Positions 9,255 through 17,149 of a DNA stretch of 64,000 bases are shown one piece after another. The stretch spans positions 122,481-186,480 of the forward strand of contig URKQ01000004.1 in the NCBI GenBank assembly GCA_900548455.1, in the 5' to 3' direction. This stretch comes from an uncultured Clostridium sp. Its GTDB lineage: Bacteria; Bacillota; Clostridia; Clostridiales; Clostridiaceae. A model generated the notes under the pieces. It made no database searches. It had not been told where the DNA came from and saw only the letters and a program-made list of their open reading frames with translations. Position numbers and translations under genes: made by a program. Every line of letters begins with the position of its first letter. Position 1 is the stretch's first letter.

Positions 9255-9419
9255 ATGATTAATCCTAAATTAATTCAATCTGTGAATGAAGAATTATTAT
9301 TTGAAGAAATTTTAGAATTATCAAGCGATGACAGTAATATTATGACTGATATAGTTAGTATTTGCCACCAGGTGGATGTTAATCATTACAAAAGTTGTGG
9401 GGAATCCCAAATATCATAA
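9255..9419 (+). pseudogene. 54-codon orphan frame, probable gene remnant
   Basis: ATG at 9255, stop at 9419, with sequence of normal protein-like composition (ELLFEEILELSSDD) but no Shine-Dalgarno sequence and no recognised domain. It sits next to two other fragments, so a remnant is more likely than a working gene. Confidence 0.25.
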
Positions 9420-9460
9420 TAAATTATTATGCTACACCATAATGTTTACTAAAATTAAAA

Positions 9461-9508
9461 TAAACCGAAGGTTTTTAGTTGTATTTATAACTAAAAACCT
9501 TCGGTTTA
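9461..9508. terminator. Perfect 20-bp hairpin, bidirectional terminator
   Basis: Arms 9461-9480 and 9489-9508 are exact complements with an 8-base loop; the arms carry T-rich ends on both strands. The length of the perfect stem is notable. Confidence 0.65.
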
Positions 9509-9555
9509 TCATATTTTAACGGACTTTAATAAGTATATAGATTGTCTATTATACG

Positions 9556-9906
9556 TTGAATCAATTAATGTTTATAGGTCAGCTCCTAGGTATAATGGCA
9601 ATGACAACTGTTATGGGATGGGTATCCTACAGGTTATCAAGAACTAACTTAACTATTGCTATAGGAACGGGAATAAATATATTTTATATTATCTTAGCTT
9701 TTTTTGTGAAAACTCCAGGGAAGTTTATAAATATTATTTTAAATGGAATTCCTCTATCAGCATCGCAAGTTATAAATGATATGTTTAGATTTAACTTTGA
9801 TTTTGGGCTATGGCGACCATACAGTATTTTTATTAGTACTGCAATAGTATTTATTTTATTTGGCGGTTTATTAATATATAAAATTAACAGTAGTAATACT
9901 TTTTGA
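9556..9906 (+). CDS. Fragment of a membrane protein, possibly ABC-2 permease C-terminus
   Basis: 116 residues from TTG 9556 (or ATG 9568). There are three hydrophobic segments and a C-terminal segment ending FGGLLIYKI, a layout like the last part of lantibiotic-type ABC-2 permeases. No convincing ribosome-binding site and no partner ATPase nearby. Immediately after its stop a methyltransferase remnant starts in another frame, which suggests a deletion junction. I regard it as a probable 5'-truncated pseudogene; the family call is weak. Confidence 0.35.
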   Translation: MNQLMFIGQLLGIMAMTTVMGWVSYRLSRTNLTIAIGTGINIFYIILAFFVKTPGKFINIILNGIPLSASQVINDMFRFNFDFGLWRPYSIFISTAIVFILFGGLLIYKINSSNTF

Positions 9907-10075
9907 CGTTTACAATGAAGGTGGTTTTTGGAGAAAAGAGTCTCATATAGTTTTAGAAGAGGGATTTCAATATGATAATGATATTTGGCTTGATCAGTAT
10001 ATAGTTGTAGATGATGAAGTTCAGGTATATAGAAATTGGTTTCATGATTATACCCTTAAAACAATAAGAAAATGT
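9905..10075 (+). pseudogene. 3' remnant of a SAM-dependent methyltransferase gene
   Basis: An open frame without start codon reads DVYNEGGFWRKESH, then GFQYDNDIWLDQY and YRNWFHDYT. This resembles the C-terminal region of small class I methyltransferases common in Firmicutes. Nothing of the SAM-binding N-terminus remains. It begins at the stop codon of the preceding fragment, one frame over, and runs into a terminator hairpin at 10070. Confidence 0.55.
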
Positions 10076-10117
10076 ATAGTTATATTAAGACTTAGTATAA
10101 CTATACATTTTTATTTT
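10070..10117 (+). terminator. Terminator after the methyltransferase remnant
   Basis: Perfect 15-bp stem (10070-10084 with 10096-10110) followed by TTATTTTG. The arms are AT-rich but long. Confidence 0.65.
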
Positions 10118-10262
10118 GTTTTTAAATTCATAAAATTATATGAATATTTACATTATAGAAACATTTTTTGTTTATATTTTGTGTATAATTAAATATATAG
10201 ATATAAAAAATATATATCAGGGGTGTTTTAAGGAAAGTTTTTTAGTTGAAAGGGGAGTTTTA

Positions 10263-11690
10263 ATGATTAAATTAATGATAATAAGCGGAATAGTACTGCT
10301 TATATGTATAACATCCAGTAAAGTTTTTTATAAATTTGGGGTGCCTTTATTATTAATATTCATTTTACTAGGTATGTTGTTTGGTTCAGAAGGATTAGTG
10401 GGCATATATTATGATAATTTTGAATTAACAAATCAATTATGTTCATTAGCATTGGTATTTATCATTTTTTATGGAGGTTTTGGAACTAATTGGACCATGG
10501 CCTCGCCTGTTGTTCTTCCTTCCATATTGATGTCCTCCTTTGGTGTAATTATTACCGCGGGTCTTACAGGAGCGTTTTGTTATTTTGTTATGAAAACTAC
10601 CTTGTTAGAAGGCCTTTTAATAGGTTCAGTTATTGCATCTACTGATGCGGCATCGGTATTTGCTGTTTTGAGGGCTCAAAAGTTAAATTTAAAAGGATCT
10701 TTAGCTTCCTTATTAGAATTGGAAAGTGGAAGTAATGATCCTATTGCATATATGATAACCATTGTAATTTTAACTATGATGAAAAGTTCAGGTGATTTAT
10801 CCATTGGAGCTGTATTACTATTAGTAGGTAAGCAAGTTATTTTTGGATTGTTTGTTGGCTTTGTAATTGCAAAAAGTACAGTTCTTTTATTAAGATATGC
10901 TAAATTTGAAATTGAAGGGTTTTATACAATATTTATTATAGCAGTTGCAATACTGTCATATTCTGTGACCGAATATATAGGTGGTAATGGTTATTTAAGT
11001 GCATATGTTGCTGGGATAATTATAGGGAATAGTAGAATTCCACTGAAAAAAACAGTCTTTCACTTCTTCGATGGAATATCATGGATTATGCAAATAGCAT
11101 TATTTTTTATGCTAGGATTACTTTCATTTCCATCAAAATTCATATATGTAAAAACTATTGCTATTTCTGTAGCTTTGTTTTTAATTTTTATAGCAAGGCC
11201 AATAGCAACTTTCTTAATACTTGCTCCATTTAAATTTACAACAAAAGAAAAGCTATTTATTTCTTGGGTTGGACTTAGAGGGGCAGCGTCCGTAGTTTTT
11301 GCAATAATTGCATCTACATATGGTGTGAGCATAGATAATGATATATTCCACATTGTTTTCTTTATAGCATTATTTTCTGTTGCTATTCAAGGAACTCTCA
11401 TTCCTAAAGTGGCAAATTTATTAGGATTAGTTGATGAGGAGAAGGATTCAGCCCTAAAAACATTTACGGACTATTCTGGTGAAATAAATACTGACCTATT
11501 AGAAATATCAATAAAAGATGATGATAAGTGGTCTAATAAAAGTATTATGGATGCTAATATACCAGAAGAAATACTCATCGTGATGATAAAGAGGAATGAT
11601 AAAATAATTATTCCTAAAGGTTCTACGATACTGATGGGTGGAGATATTTTAGTTGTAAGTGGTAATAATATTAAAGATATGATTTCATAA
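10263..11690 (+). CDS. Cation/proton antiporter, NhaP2 (CPA1) type with TrkA_C domain
   Basis: 475 residues from ATG 10263, which follows AAAGGGGAG; the frame is open upstream to 10140 but that part has no ribosome-binding site. Residues 1-395 form a 12-13-segment Na+/H+ exchanger domain with ASTDAASVFA near 128, ELESGSNDP near 155 (the conserved ND pair) and the late WVGLRGAASVVFA motif. Residues about 400-475 resemble a TrkA_C (RCK C-terminal) domain, as in K+/H+ antiporters NhaP2/YcgO. Predicted role is K+ or Na+ extrusion against H+ with ligand gating. Monocistronic, with a terminator directly after. Confidence 0.85.
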   Translation: MIKLMIISGIVLLICITSSKVFYKFGVPLLLIFILLGMLFGSEGLVGIYYDNFELTNQLCSLALVFIIFYGGFGTNWTMASPVVLPSILMSSFGVIITAGLTGAFCYFVMKTTLLEGLLIGSVIASTDAASVFAVLRAQKLNLKGSLASLLELESGSNDPIAYMITIVILTMMKSSGDLSIGAVLLLVGKQVIFGLFVGFVIAKSTVLLLRYAKFEIEGFYTIFIIAVAILSYSVTEYIGGNGYLSAYVAGIIIGNSRIPLKKTVFHFFDGISWIMQIALFFMLGLLSFPSKFIYVKTIAISVALFLIFIARPIATFLILAPFKFTTKEKLFISWVGLRGAASVVFAIIASTYGVSIDNDIFHIVFFIALFSVAIQGTLIPKVANLLGLVDEEKDSALKTFTDYSGEINTDLLEISIKDDDKWSNKSIMDANIPEEILIVMIKRNDKIIIPKGSTILMGGDILVVSGNNIKDMIS

Positions 11691-11720
11691 TGGATATATG
11701 ATTTACTAATTGTAGATAAA

Positions 11721-11758
11721 AAAAGAACATCTTTATCAACAAGATGTTCTTTTTTATT
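11721..11758 (+). terminator. Terminator of the antiporter gene
   Basis: Perfect 13-bp stem AAAAGAACATCTT and complement, 7-base loop, T-rich tail. Confidence 0.85.
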
Positions 11759-11878
11759 TTACATTGACACATATGGTATCCAATGATATAATCTTAAATT
11801 ATAGAATATAATTATATAAGTTTATCATATCATACTGAACATTAAATGTCAATACTTTTTTGAAAGGAAGTTTTTGAG

Positions 11879-12346
11879 TTGAATGATCTTATAAATTTAT
11901 TTGGAGATGACATAATAAAAAAACATGTATATGATGACATTTTTATATGTAATGAGATTTCAAGGGATTATGGACTAAAGCTAAATGAAAAAGATGTGAA
12001 AGAAATTATTAAAACAAGGGATGAGGCTTTAAAGAGGAGTGGAAGAATAGAATTTAATGGACAAATTATAAGTAAGATTATAGAAAAATTTTGTGATTCA
12101 CCGTATATATCACAATATAATTATAGCGAAACAATTAATGAACTTGTTGAAATTTTTTATAATTATAAAAATGAAACTATAGATTTATTAGGAGATGATG
12201 AGCTTATAGATATTATGAAGGATAAATTTGATGGCTATTGTCAAGGTTCGTTAGAGTTATTAGAGGGTAAAGTATTATATTTAATTGCTGATAATATAAG
12301 AAATGGAGTAAGAGACTATACAAATCTTGATAATGAAAAGGAATGA
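11879..12346 (+). CDS. DUF6323 family protein
   Basis: 155 residues from TTG 11879 behind AAAGGAAG. The conserved core ALKRSGRIEFNG, then FCDSPYISQ, FYNYKNETIDLLGDDEL and GSLELLEGK matches my memory of the DUF6323 family. No membrane segment, signal or catalytic motif is visible. It is followed after 6 bases by a DUF6179 gene; these two families are usually found side by side in clostridia, and the function of both is unknown. The pair is transcribed alone, between two terminators. Confidence 0.75.
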   Translation: MNDLINLFGDDIIKKHVYDDIFICNEISRDYGLKLNEKDVKEIIKTRDEALKRSGRIEFNGQIISKIIEKFCDSPYISQYNYSETINELVEIFYNYKNETIDLLGDDELIDIMKDKFDGYCQGSLELLEGKVLYLIADNIRNGVRDYTNLDNEKE

Positions 12347-12352
12347 TAGTTA

Positions 12353-13693
12353 ATGGGAAATGAGGAAGGTATTCAAAGGTATAGTTTCATTATAAAAACT
12401 AAATTAAATGCGGAATTCTTCTTTAAGGAAATATTAGTATGCTATTACAAACAAAATTACCTGAATGACATTGATGTGAATAGGCTATATGATGAGAGAA
12501 TTATTCTATTAAAAACACAATTAGAATATTACACAAAGAATGAAAGTAGTTCTGTAATTGTAGAAGTTGCAGAAAAAATTATTTCTAGCATTGATTATAC
12601 AATTGGGATTTACTTAAAAAGCTTGTTTGATACAGACTTGATTTTACATTGTTTAAAATTCGAAAATTTGTATGACATTTTTAAGAAAGGACAGAGCTTA
12701 ATTAATAAAAAGGTACTGAAGTGTAAATATGCACTAAACAAGATTCAAAGTGAAAAATTTCAGATTAATAATTATTCCTATAATGATACTATAGATAAAG
12801 GCATTGATTTATTTTTTAAAGAATATGATTTGTATTTTGCATCGCATGAATCTCCAGGATCAATTGACTACCAATTATGTATAGATGATATGAACCTTGT
12901 TGGAATAGAATATATAGAAAATTATTTAGAAATTTTGAACTTAGAAAATGAATTTTGCAATTTTTTTTATATAGAAGACATTAAAAATTTATTAAATGGA
13001 TATGATAAAAAATCAGAACTATTACTTATTAATGTTTTTGAATTAGTACTAATTAATTCTATAGGTCTTTCCATATGTTCAAAATCTATAAAAAATCTTG
13101 ATATTAATGAGAATGATAGAATATTAATTAAAAACAAACTTGATAAGTTATCTCTAGAGCAATTGAAAAATGTGCTTTTGGAAAACTCTAGAAAATGTTG
13201 CGAAGTTCTAGGCATAAATAATAAAGGATTAATTAATTATGTTGATAAAGCGGCGATAAAGATAACTTCTTATATCAATAATAGTATTAAGATAAATAAG
13301 TTAGAAAAAGTATTTATATCTTTTTATAAAAAAAGTAGTTATGATCATATTGAATATATAGATGGAGAAAAGATGACTAACTCTAAATTTAGAAAAATAA
13401 CTAATCAGATTAGAGAGTGTAATGAAGTAGAAGAAAAAATAAAAATAATAAAAGGTAGTATCACAAGCTTTGAGGATTTAGTAGATATGCTAGAGAGTGA
13501 GTGCTTATTTGAAAAAGAGTATATACACTACTTTAAGAGCATGTCTGAGATTGAAATGATGCTTTTATATAAATATGTGGAAGATGATGATTCCAATAAG
13601 GAATGGTGCGGTTACTATAGAAAATTTTTAAGTAATTTAACATCCACAGAAAAAGGAAAACTTGAAATGATGTCTAAAAAACTTTTAATGTAA
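12353..13693 (+). CDS. DUF6179 domain-containing protein
   Basis: 446 residues from ATG 12353 behind AAAAGGAA. Recognisable family blocks are LNAEFFFKEILVCYY at the start, ESSSVIVEVAEKIISSI near 62, and FFKEYDLYFASHESPGSIDY near 150. It is mostly alpha-helical, soluble, without known catalytic residues. It is coupled to the DUF6323 gene 6 bases upstream. The tight conservation of the two-gene unit implies a joint function, but none is established. A bidirectional terminator follows. Confidence 0.78.
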   Translation: MGNEEGIQRYSFIIKTKLNAEFFFKEILVCYYKQNYLNDIDVNRLYDERIILLKTQLEYYTKNESSSVIVEVAEKIISSIDYTIGIYLKSLFDTDLILHCLKFENLYDIFKKGQSLINKKVLKCKYALNKIQSEKFQINNYSYNDTIDKGIDLFFKEYDLYFASHESPGSIDYQLCIDDMNLVGIEYIENYLEILNLENEFCNFFYIEDIKNLLNGYDKKSELLLINVFELVLINSIGLSICSKSIKNLDINENDRILIKNKLDKLSLEQLKNVLLENSRKCCEVLGINNKGLINYVDKAAIKITSYINNSIKINKLEKVFISFYKKSSYDHIEYIDGEKMTNSKFRKITNQIRECNEVEEKIKIIKGSITSFEDLVDMLESECLFEKEYIHYFKSMSEIEMMLLYKYVEDDDSNKEWCGYYRKFLSNLTSTEKGKLEMMSKKLLM

Positions 13694-13727
13694 AAAACTT
13701 ACTCCTTTTGTAGGAGTAAGTTTTTTT
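13692..13727. terminator. Bidirectional terminator between convergent genes
   Basis: Stem ACTTACTCCT / AGGAGTAAGT flanked by A-run and T-run, so it works on both strands, serving the DUF6179 gene (+) and the flavoprotein gene (-). Confidence 0.85.
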
Positions 13728-13747
13728 ATTCTATAAGTATTAAGTTA

Positions 13748-15448
13748 TTATTTAAAGTTATATTCTGTTAGAATACTTTCTCTATTAAGTGACTTGTCGT
13801 TAAAGTATTCAAAGTAACTTAGTGCAAGATAACTACCAGTAATATTATAAATATTATCAAAGCCTAGATGTTTAAGTAGAAGAGCCACATTATAACTTCT
13901 TTGACCACTTCTGCAATGAATATAAACTGGCTTATCTGTAGGTATCTCGCTAATTCTTTCTCTAATTTCACTAAATGGAATATTAGGAACTCCTTTTATA
14001 TGACCTTGATCATATTCATTTTTTTCTCTAACATCTATAATTGTTGCACCTTCATTTAAAAGTTCTCTAACTCTATTTACTCCAACTTGTTTGAAGTCTT
14101 TTCTTAGAAGGTTGCTGCCAATATAACCTGCAAAGTTTACTATATCTTTAGCAGTTCCAAAAGGTGGAGCATAGCAAAGGTTTATATTCTTTAATTGTTC
14201 TACAGTTGCTCCTAGAGATATAGCTGTTGCAATTACATCAACCCTTTTAACTGCATCACCTTTTCCAATAGCCTGTGCACCTAAAATTTTACCCGTAGGT
14301 ACTTCAAATAAAAGTTTAAAGAAAATAGATGAATTTGATGGCATAAGTCCAACTTTATCATTATTAACTAAATTAACTACTTCATAGTTTATATTTAATT
14401 TTAAAGCTTCAATTAACCCTTCTGAAAGTCCTGTTGCAGCACAATTATAATCAAAAACTTTTATTGCTGAGGATCCAATAAAACCTGTATTATTTACAGG
14501 AATACCATTGATTTTATCAGCAACTGCTCTAGCTTGAATTTGAGCTGGACCTGCTAGAGAAATTTTTTGCATGGAGTGAGATAAGGGATTAAATACTTCA
14601 ATAGCATCACCAACTGCATAAATATCTTGGTCATTTGTTTTATAATTTTGGTCTACTTTAATAGCTCCTAGTTCACTAATTTCTAGACCAGCTTCTTTAG
14701 CCAAAGTAATATCAGGAGTTACACCTATTGCCATAACTACAGTGCCTACTTCAACAGTTTTTCCTGATTCTAGGATAATCTGATTATCATTAAATCCTGT
14801 TACCTTATCATTAAGAATTAACTTAACTCCTTTATCCATCATTTCTTTGTGTAATATTTGAACCATATCATAATCAAAAGTCTTTAAGATTTGAGGAAGT
14901 GCCTCAATTAATGTAACATCATAACCACCTTTAATTAGGTTTTCAGCAGTTTCAACTCCTATATAACCCCCACCGATAACGGCAACTTTTTTAGATTGAT
15001 TATCTTTAATAAAGCTATTTAATTTATCAATATCAACAACATTTCTTATGGTGAAGATATTGGCAGTTTCAATTCCATTTATTCTTGGTACTATTGGCCT
15101 CGCACCAGGTGATAGTATTAATTTATCATAAGTTTCTTCGTATTCTTCCTTTGTAACGGTATTCTTTATCCTTATTTTTTTACCTTCTCTATCTATGCTT
15201 AAAACTTCATTATTAACTCTAGCATCTATTCTATATTGTGACATGAATTTTTTAGGATTCATTAAAACTAGTTTATCTGCTACATCTACAATTCCACTTA
15301 AGTGATAAGGTAGTGAACAGTTAGAAAAGGATACGTGTGGTCCTTTTTCAAACATTATTATATTATCATCTTCACTTAATCTTCTAAGTCTGGCTGCAGC
15401 TGATGCACCACCAGCAACACCACCAACAATTAGTATTTTTTTAGCCAT
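13748..15448 (-). CDS. CoA-disulfide/persulfide reductase-type flavoprotein with rhodanese domain
   Basis: 566 residues. FAD-binding GGVAGGASAAARLRR at the start, the redox Cys in SFSNCSLPYH near residue 43, NADH-binding VIGGGYIGVE near 157, the second FAD motif TNDQDIYAVGDA near 270 and the dimerisation domain to about 450. Residues about 460-555 are a rhodanese domain with the catalytic loop CRSGQRS. The same architecture occurs in CoA-disulfide reductases with rhodanese and in NADH-dependent persulfide reductases, which reduce polysulfide or CoA-persulfide in the cytoplasm. Start at 15448 behind GGGAGG. Transcribed away from a ferredoxin/membrane Fe-S operon. Confidence 0.88.
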   Translation of the reverse strand: MAKKILIVGGVAGGASAAARLRRLSEDDNIIMFEKGPHVSFSNCSLPYHLSGIVDVADKLVLMNPKKFMSQYRIDARVNNEVLSIDREGKKIRIKNTVTKEEYEETYDKLILSPGARPIVPRINGIETANIFTIRNVVDIDKLNSFIKDNQSKKVAVIGGGYIGVETAENLIKGGYDVTLIEALPQILKTFDYDMVQILHKEMMDKGVKLILNDKVTGFNDNQIILESGKTVEVGTVVMAIGVTPDITLAKEAGLEISELGAIKVDQNYKTNDQDIYAVGDAIEVFNPLSHSMQKISLAGPAQIQARAVADKINGIPVNNTGFIGSSAIKVFDYNCAATGLSEGLIEALKLNINYEVVNLVNNDKVGLMPSNSSIFFKLLFEVPTGKILGAQAIGKGDAVKRVDVIATAISLGATVEQLKNINLCYAPPFGTAKDIVNFAGYIGSNLLRKDFKQVGVNRVRELLNEGATIIDVREKNEYDQGHIKGVPNIPFSEIRERISEIPTDKPVYIHCRSGQRSYNVALLLKHLGFDNIYNITGSYLALSYFEYFNDKSLNRESILTEYNFK

Positions 15449-15596
15449 AATTTATACCTCCCGCTTTAATTAACTATTTCTTTCATCTTTTAACATTAGT
15501 ATATGCTCATTTTTCTGTTTTTTATGTGATTTTATCACTAAAGGATTTTTATAATAATCATATAATTAAGATACAAAATAGATTTGGAGGATTGCT

Positions 15597-15812
15597 ATGA
15601 ATAAAGTAAGAAAGAAGGCTTTTGTAGATAAAGATTATTGCGTTGCTTGTGGAGTTTGTGCTAAAAATTGTCCCCTTGGGGCTATTGAAGTTTATAAAGG
15701 TATTTATGCAAAAGTAAATTTTGATAAATGTGTTGGATGTTCAAAATGTGCAAAGATGTGTCCTGCATCAATAATAGAAATTAAAGGGGAGGATACAATA
15801 AATGAAAAATAA
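15597..15812 (+). CDS. 2[4Fe-4S] ferredoxin
   Basis: 71 residues. Two CxxCxxCxxxCP cluster motifs: CVACGVCAKNCP near residue 16 and CVGCSKCAKMCP near 45. Soluble electron carrier. It starts at ATG 15597 behind TTGGAGG and overlaps by 11 bases the gene for a membrane Fe-S protein, so the two are probably one electron-transfer unit. The divergent flavoprotein gene suggests a link to sulfur or thiol redox chemistry, which is an inference from position only. Confidence 0.9.
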   Translation: MNKVRKKAFVDKDYCVACGVCAKNCPLGAIEVYKGIYAKVNFDKCVGCSKCAKMCPASIIEIKGEDTINEK

Positions 15813-16386
15813 AGGCAAGAAAAATTGGTATGATTATTTATGGATTGCTACAATTTTATATTTAACTTTGGGACTTTTTAATATTTTATTCGCATGGCTT
15901 GGGCTTATTTGTTTTTTAGTACCTTTAATTATAAGTTTTACAAAGCATAGTAAGGCTTATTGTAATAGGTATTGTGGTCGAGGACAGTTGTTACAACTTA
16001 TGGGGTCAAAGCTTTCAAGAAATAAACCAATTCCTAAGTTTTTGAAATCTAAATGGTTTAGATATGGATTTTTAACATTTTTTATGACTATGTTTATAAA
16101 CATGATATTTAATACTTATTTAGTATTTAGTGAAGTAAACAGTTTAAAGGAAGTGATTACTCTTCTTTGGACTTTTAAAGTACCATGGCATTTTGCAGAG
16201 CTATCAACTGTAACACCTTGGGTTGCACAATTTGCTTTTGGATTTTATAGTATAATGGTTACATCTACTTTATTAGGTATTGTAACGATGATTTTCTTTA
16301 AACCTCGTTCTTGGTGTGTATATTGTCCAATGGGTACTATGACTCAAGGGATTTGTATTATAAAAGATAAGATGAGTTCAAATTAA
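15802..16386 (+). CDS. Membrane 4Fe-4S protein (NapH/YccM/CcoG-like)
   Basis: 194 residues with about four to five hydrophobic segments. Two cysteine clusters face the same side: CNRYCGRGQL near residue 52 and SWCVYCPMGTMTQGIC near 170, the CxxxCP pattern of NapH-type polyferredoxin-like membrane proteins. Starts at ATG 15802 behind AAAGGGGAGG inside the end of the ferredoxin gene. It is shorter than NapH and has no C-terminal ferredoxin domain, a role that the separate ferredoxin could fill. Predicted to pass electrons between quinol or membrane donors and the ferredoxin. Confidence 0.75.
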   Translation: MKNKGKKNWYDYLWIATILYLTLGLFNILFAWLGLICFLVPLIISFTKHSKAYCNRYCGRGQLLQLMGSKLSRNKPIPKFLKSKWFRYGFLTFFMTMFINMIFNTYLVFSEVNSLKEVITLLWTFKVPWHFAELSTVTPWVAQFAFGFYSIMVTSTLLGIVTMIFFKPRSWCVYCPMGTMTQGICIIKDKMSSN

Positions 16387-16397
16387 AAATAATATGG

Positions 16398-16437
16398 TAT
16401 GAGTTCTTTCAATTATTGAAGGGACTCATATTTTTTG
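16398..16437 (+). terminator. Terminator of the ferredoxin operon
   Basis: Stem TATGAGT...ACTCATA with an inner TTCAA/TTGAA stem, followed by six T. Confidence 0.85.
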
Positions 16438-16507
16438 GCTGTATATTGTATGTATATAGGACTTGCTTCCTTGTTAATACTATGAAGATAAGAAGGGAGT
16501 GTTTATA

Positions 16508-17149
16508 TTGCGTATTCCAAAACATATAGCAGTTATTCCAGATGGTAATAGAAGGTGGGCACAAAACTCAGGGCTTGAAAAACAAGACGGATACAATCAT
16601 GGGTTAGATCCAGGACTGTTATTTCTAAGACTCTGCAAAAAGTATGGGGTAGAGGAGGTAACTTATTACGGATTTACAACAGATAACTGTAAAAGACCTA
16701 AAATTCAAGTAGAAGCTTTCTCAAAGGCATGTGTAGAAGCTGTCAAAATGATTGAAAAAGAGAATGTATCACTTCTTGTGGTTGGAAATAGTGAATCTGA
16801 TATGTTTCCTAAGGAGCTTTTGCCATATACTACTAGAACTAATTTAGGTACAGGAGGAATAAAGGCTAATTTCCTTGTTAACTATGGATGGGAATGGGAT
16901 TTGAGTAATTTAAACCTCCATTCAAGGAATAGAAAAACAATATATGATAGTTTAAAATCTCATGAAATTTCTAGAATAGATTTAATTATTCGTCTAGGTG
17001 GAAGACAAAGATTATCAGGTCTTTTACCTGTTCAATCAGTTTATGCAGATATTTTTTGCATGGACGATTTATGGCCAGAATTTACTGAAGCACATTTTGT
17101 AAAGGCTTTAAACTGGTATAATAAACAGGATGTGACATTAGGTGGCTAA
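16508..17149 (+). CDS. Cis-prenyltransferase (UppS) homologue with altered catalytic motif
   Basis: 213 residues from TTG 16508, 8 bases after GGGAG; a GTG at 16499 overlaps that Shine-Dalgarno and is rejected. The N-terminus PKHIAVIPDGNRRWA matches the UppS P-loop with its catalytic Asp, and YYGFTTDNCKRPKIQV matches the next motif. The C-terminal motif is RLGGRQRLSG where UppS normally has RTSGExRLSN; the usual Glu is replaced by Arg. It is shorter than housekeeping UppS (about 240-250) and is not beside cdsA or frr. It overlaps an FAD desaturase-like gene by 8 bases, which points to a special isoprenoid product rather than cell-wall carrier synthesis. Confidence 0.7.
   Translation: MRIPKHIAVIPDGNRRWAQNSGLEKQDGYNHGLDPGLLFLRLCKKYGVEEVTYYGFTTDNCKRPKIQVEAFSKACVEAVKMIEKENVSLLVVGNSESDMFPKELLPYTTRTNLGTGGIKANFLVNYGWEWDLSNLNLHSRNRKTIYDSLKSHEISRIDLIIRLGGRQRLSGLLPVQSVYADIFCMDDLWPEFTEAHFVKALNWYNKQDVTLGG

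Larger units (their letters stand above)
9202..9555. other. 354-bp non-coding or decayed stretch
   Basis: Contains a 54-codon frame (9255-9419) without a ribosome-binding site and a perfect 20-bp hairpin (9461-9508). It probably marks decayed DNA between two functional units. Confidence 0.5.

Noticed and set aside
10140..10262. Longer N-terminus of the cation/proton antiporter
   Set aside because: No Shine-Dalgarno upstream and the sequence overlaps AT-rich promoter DNA; ATG 10263 has AAAGGGGAG and gives the family-typical start.
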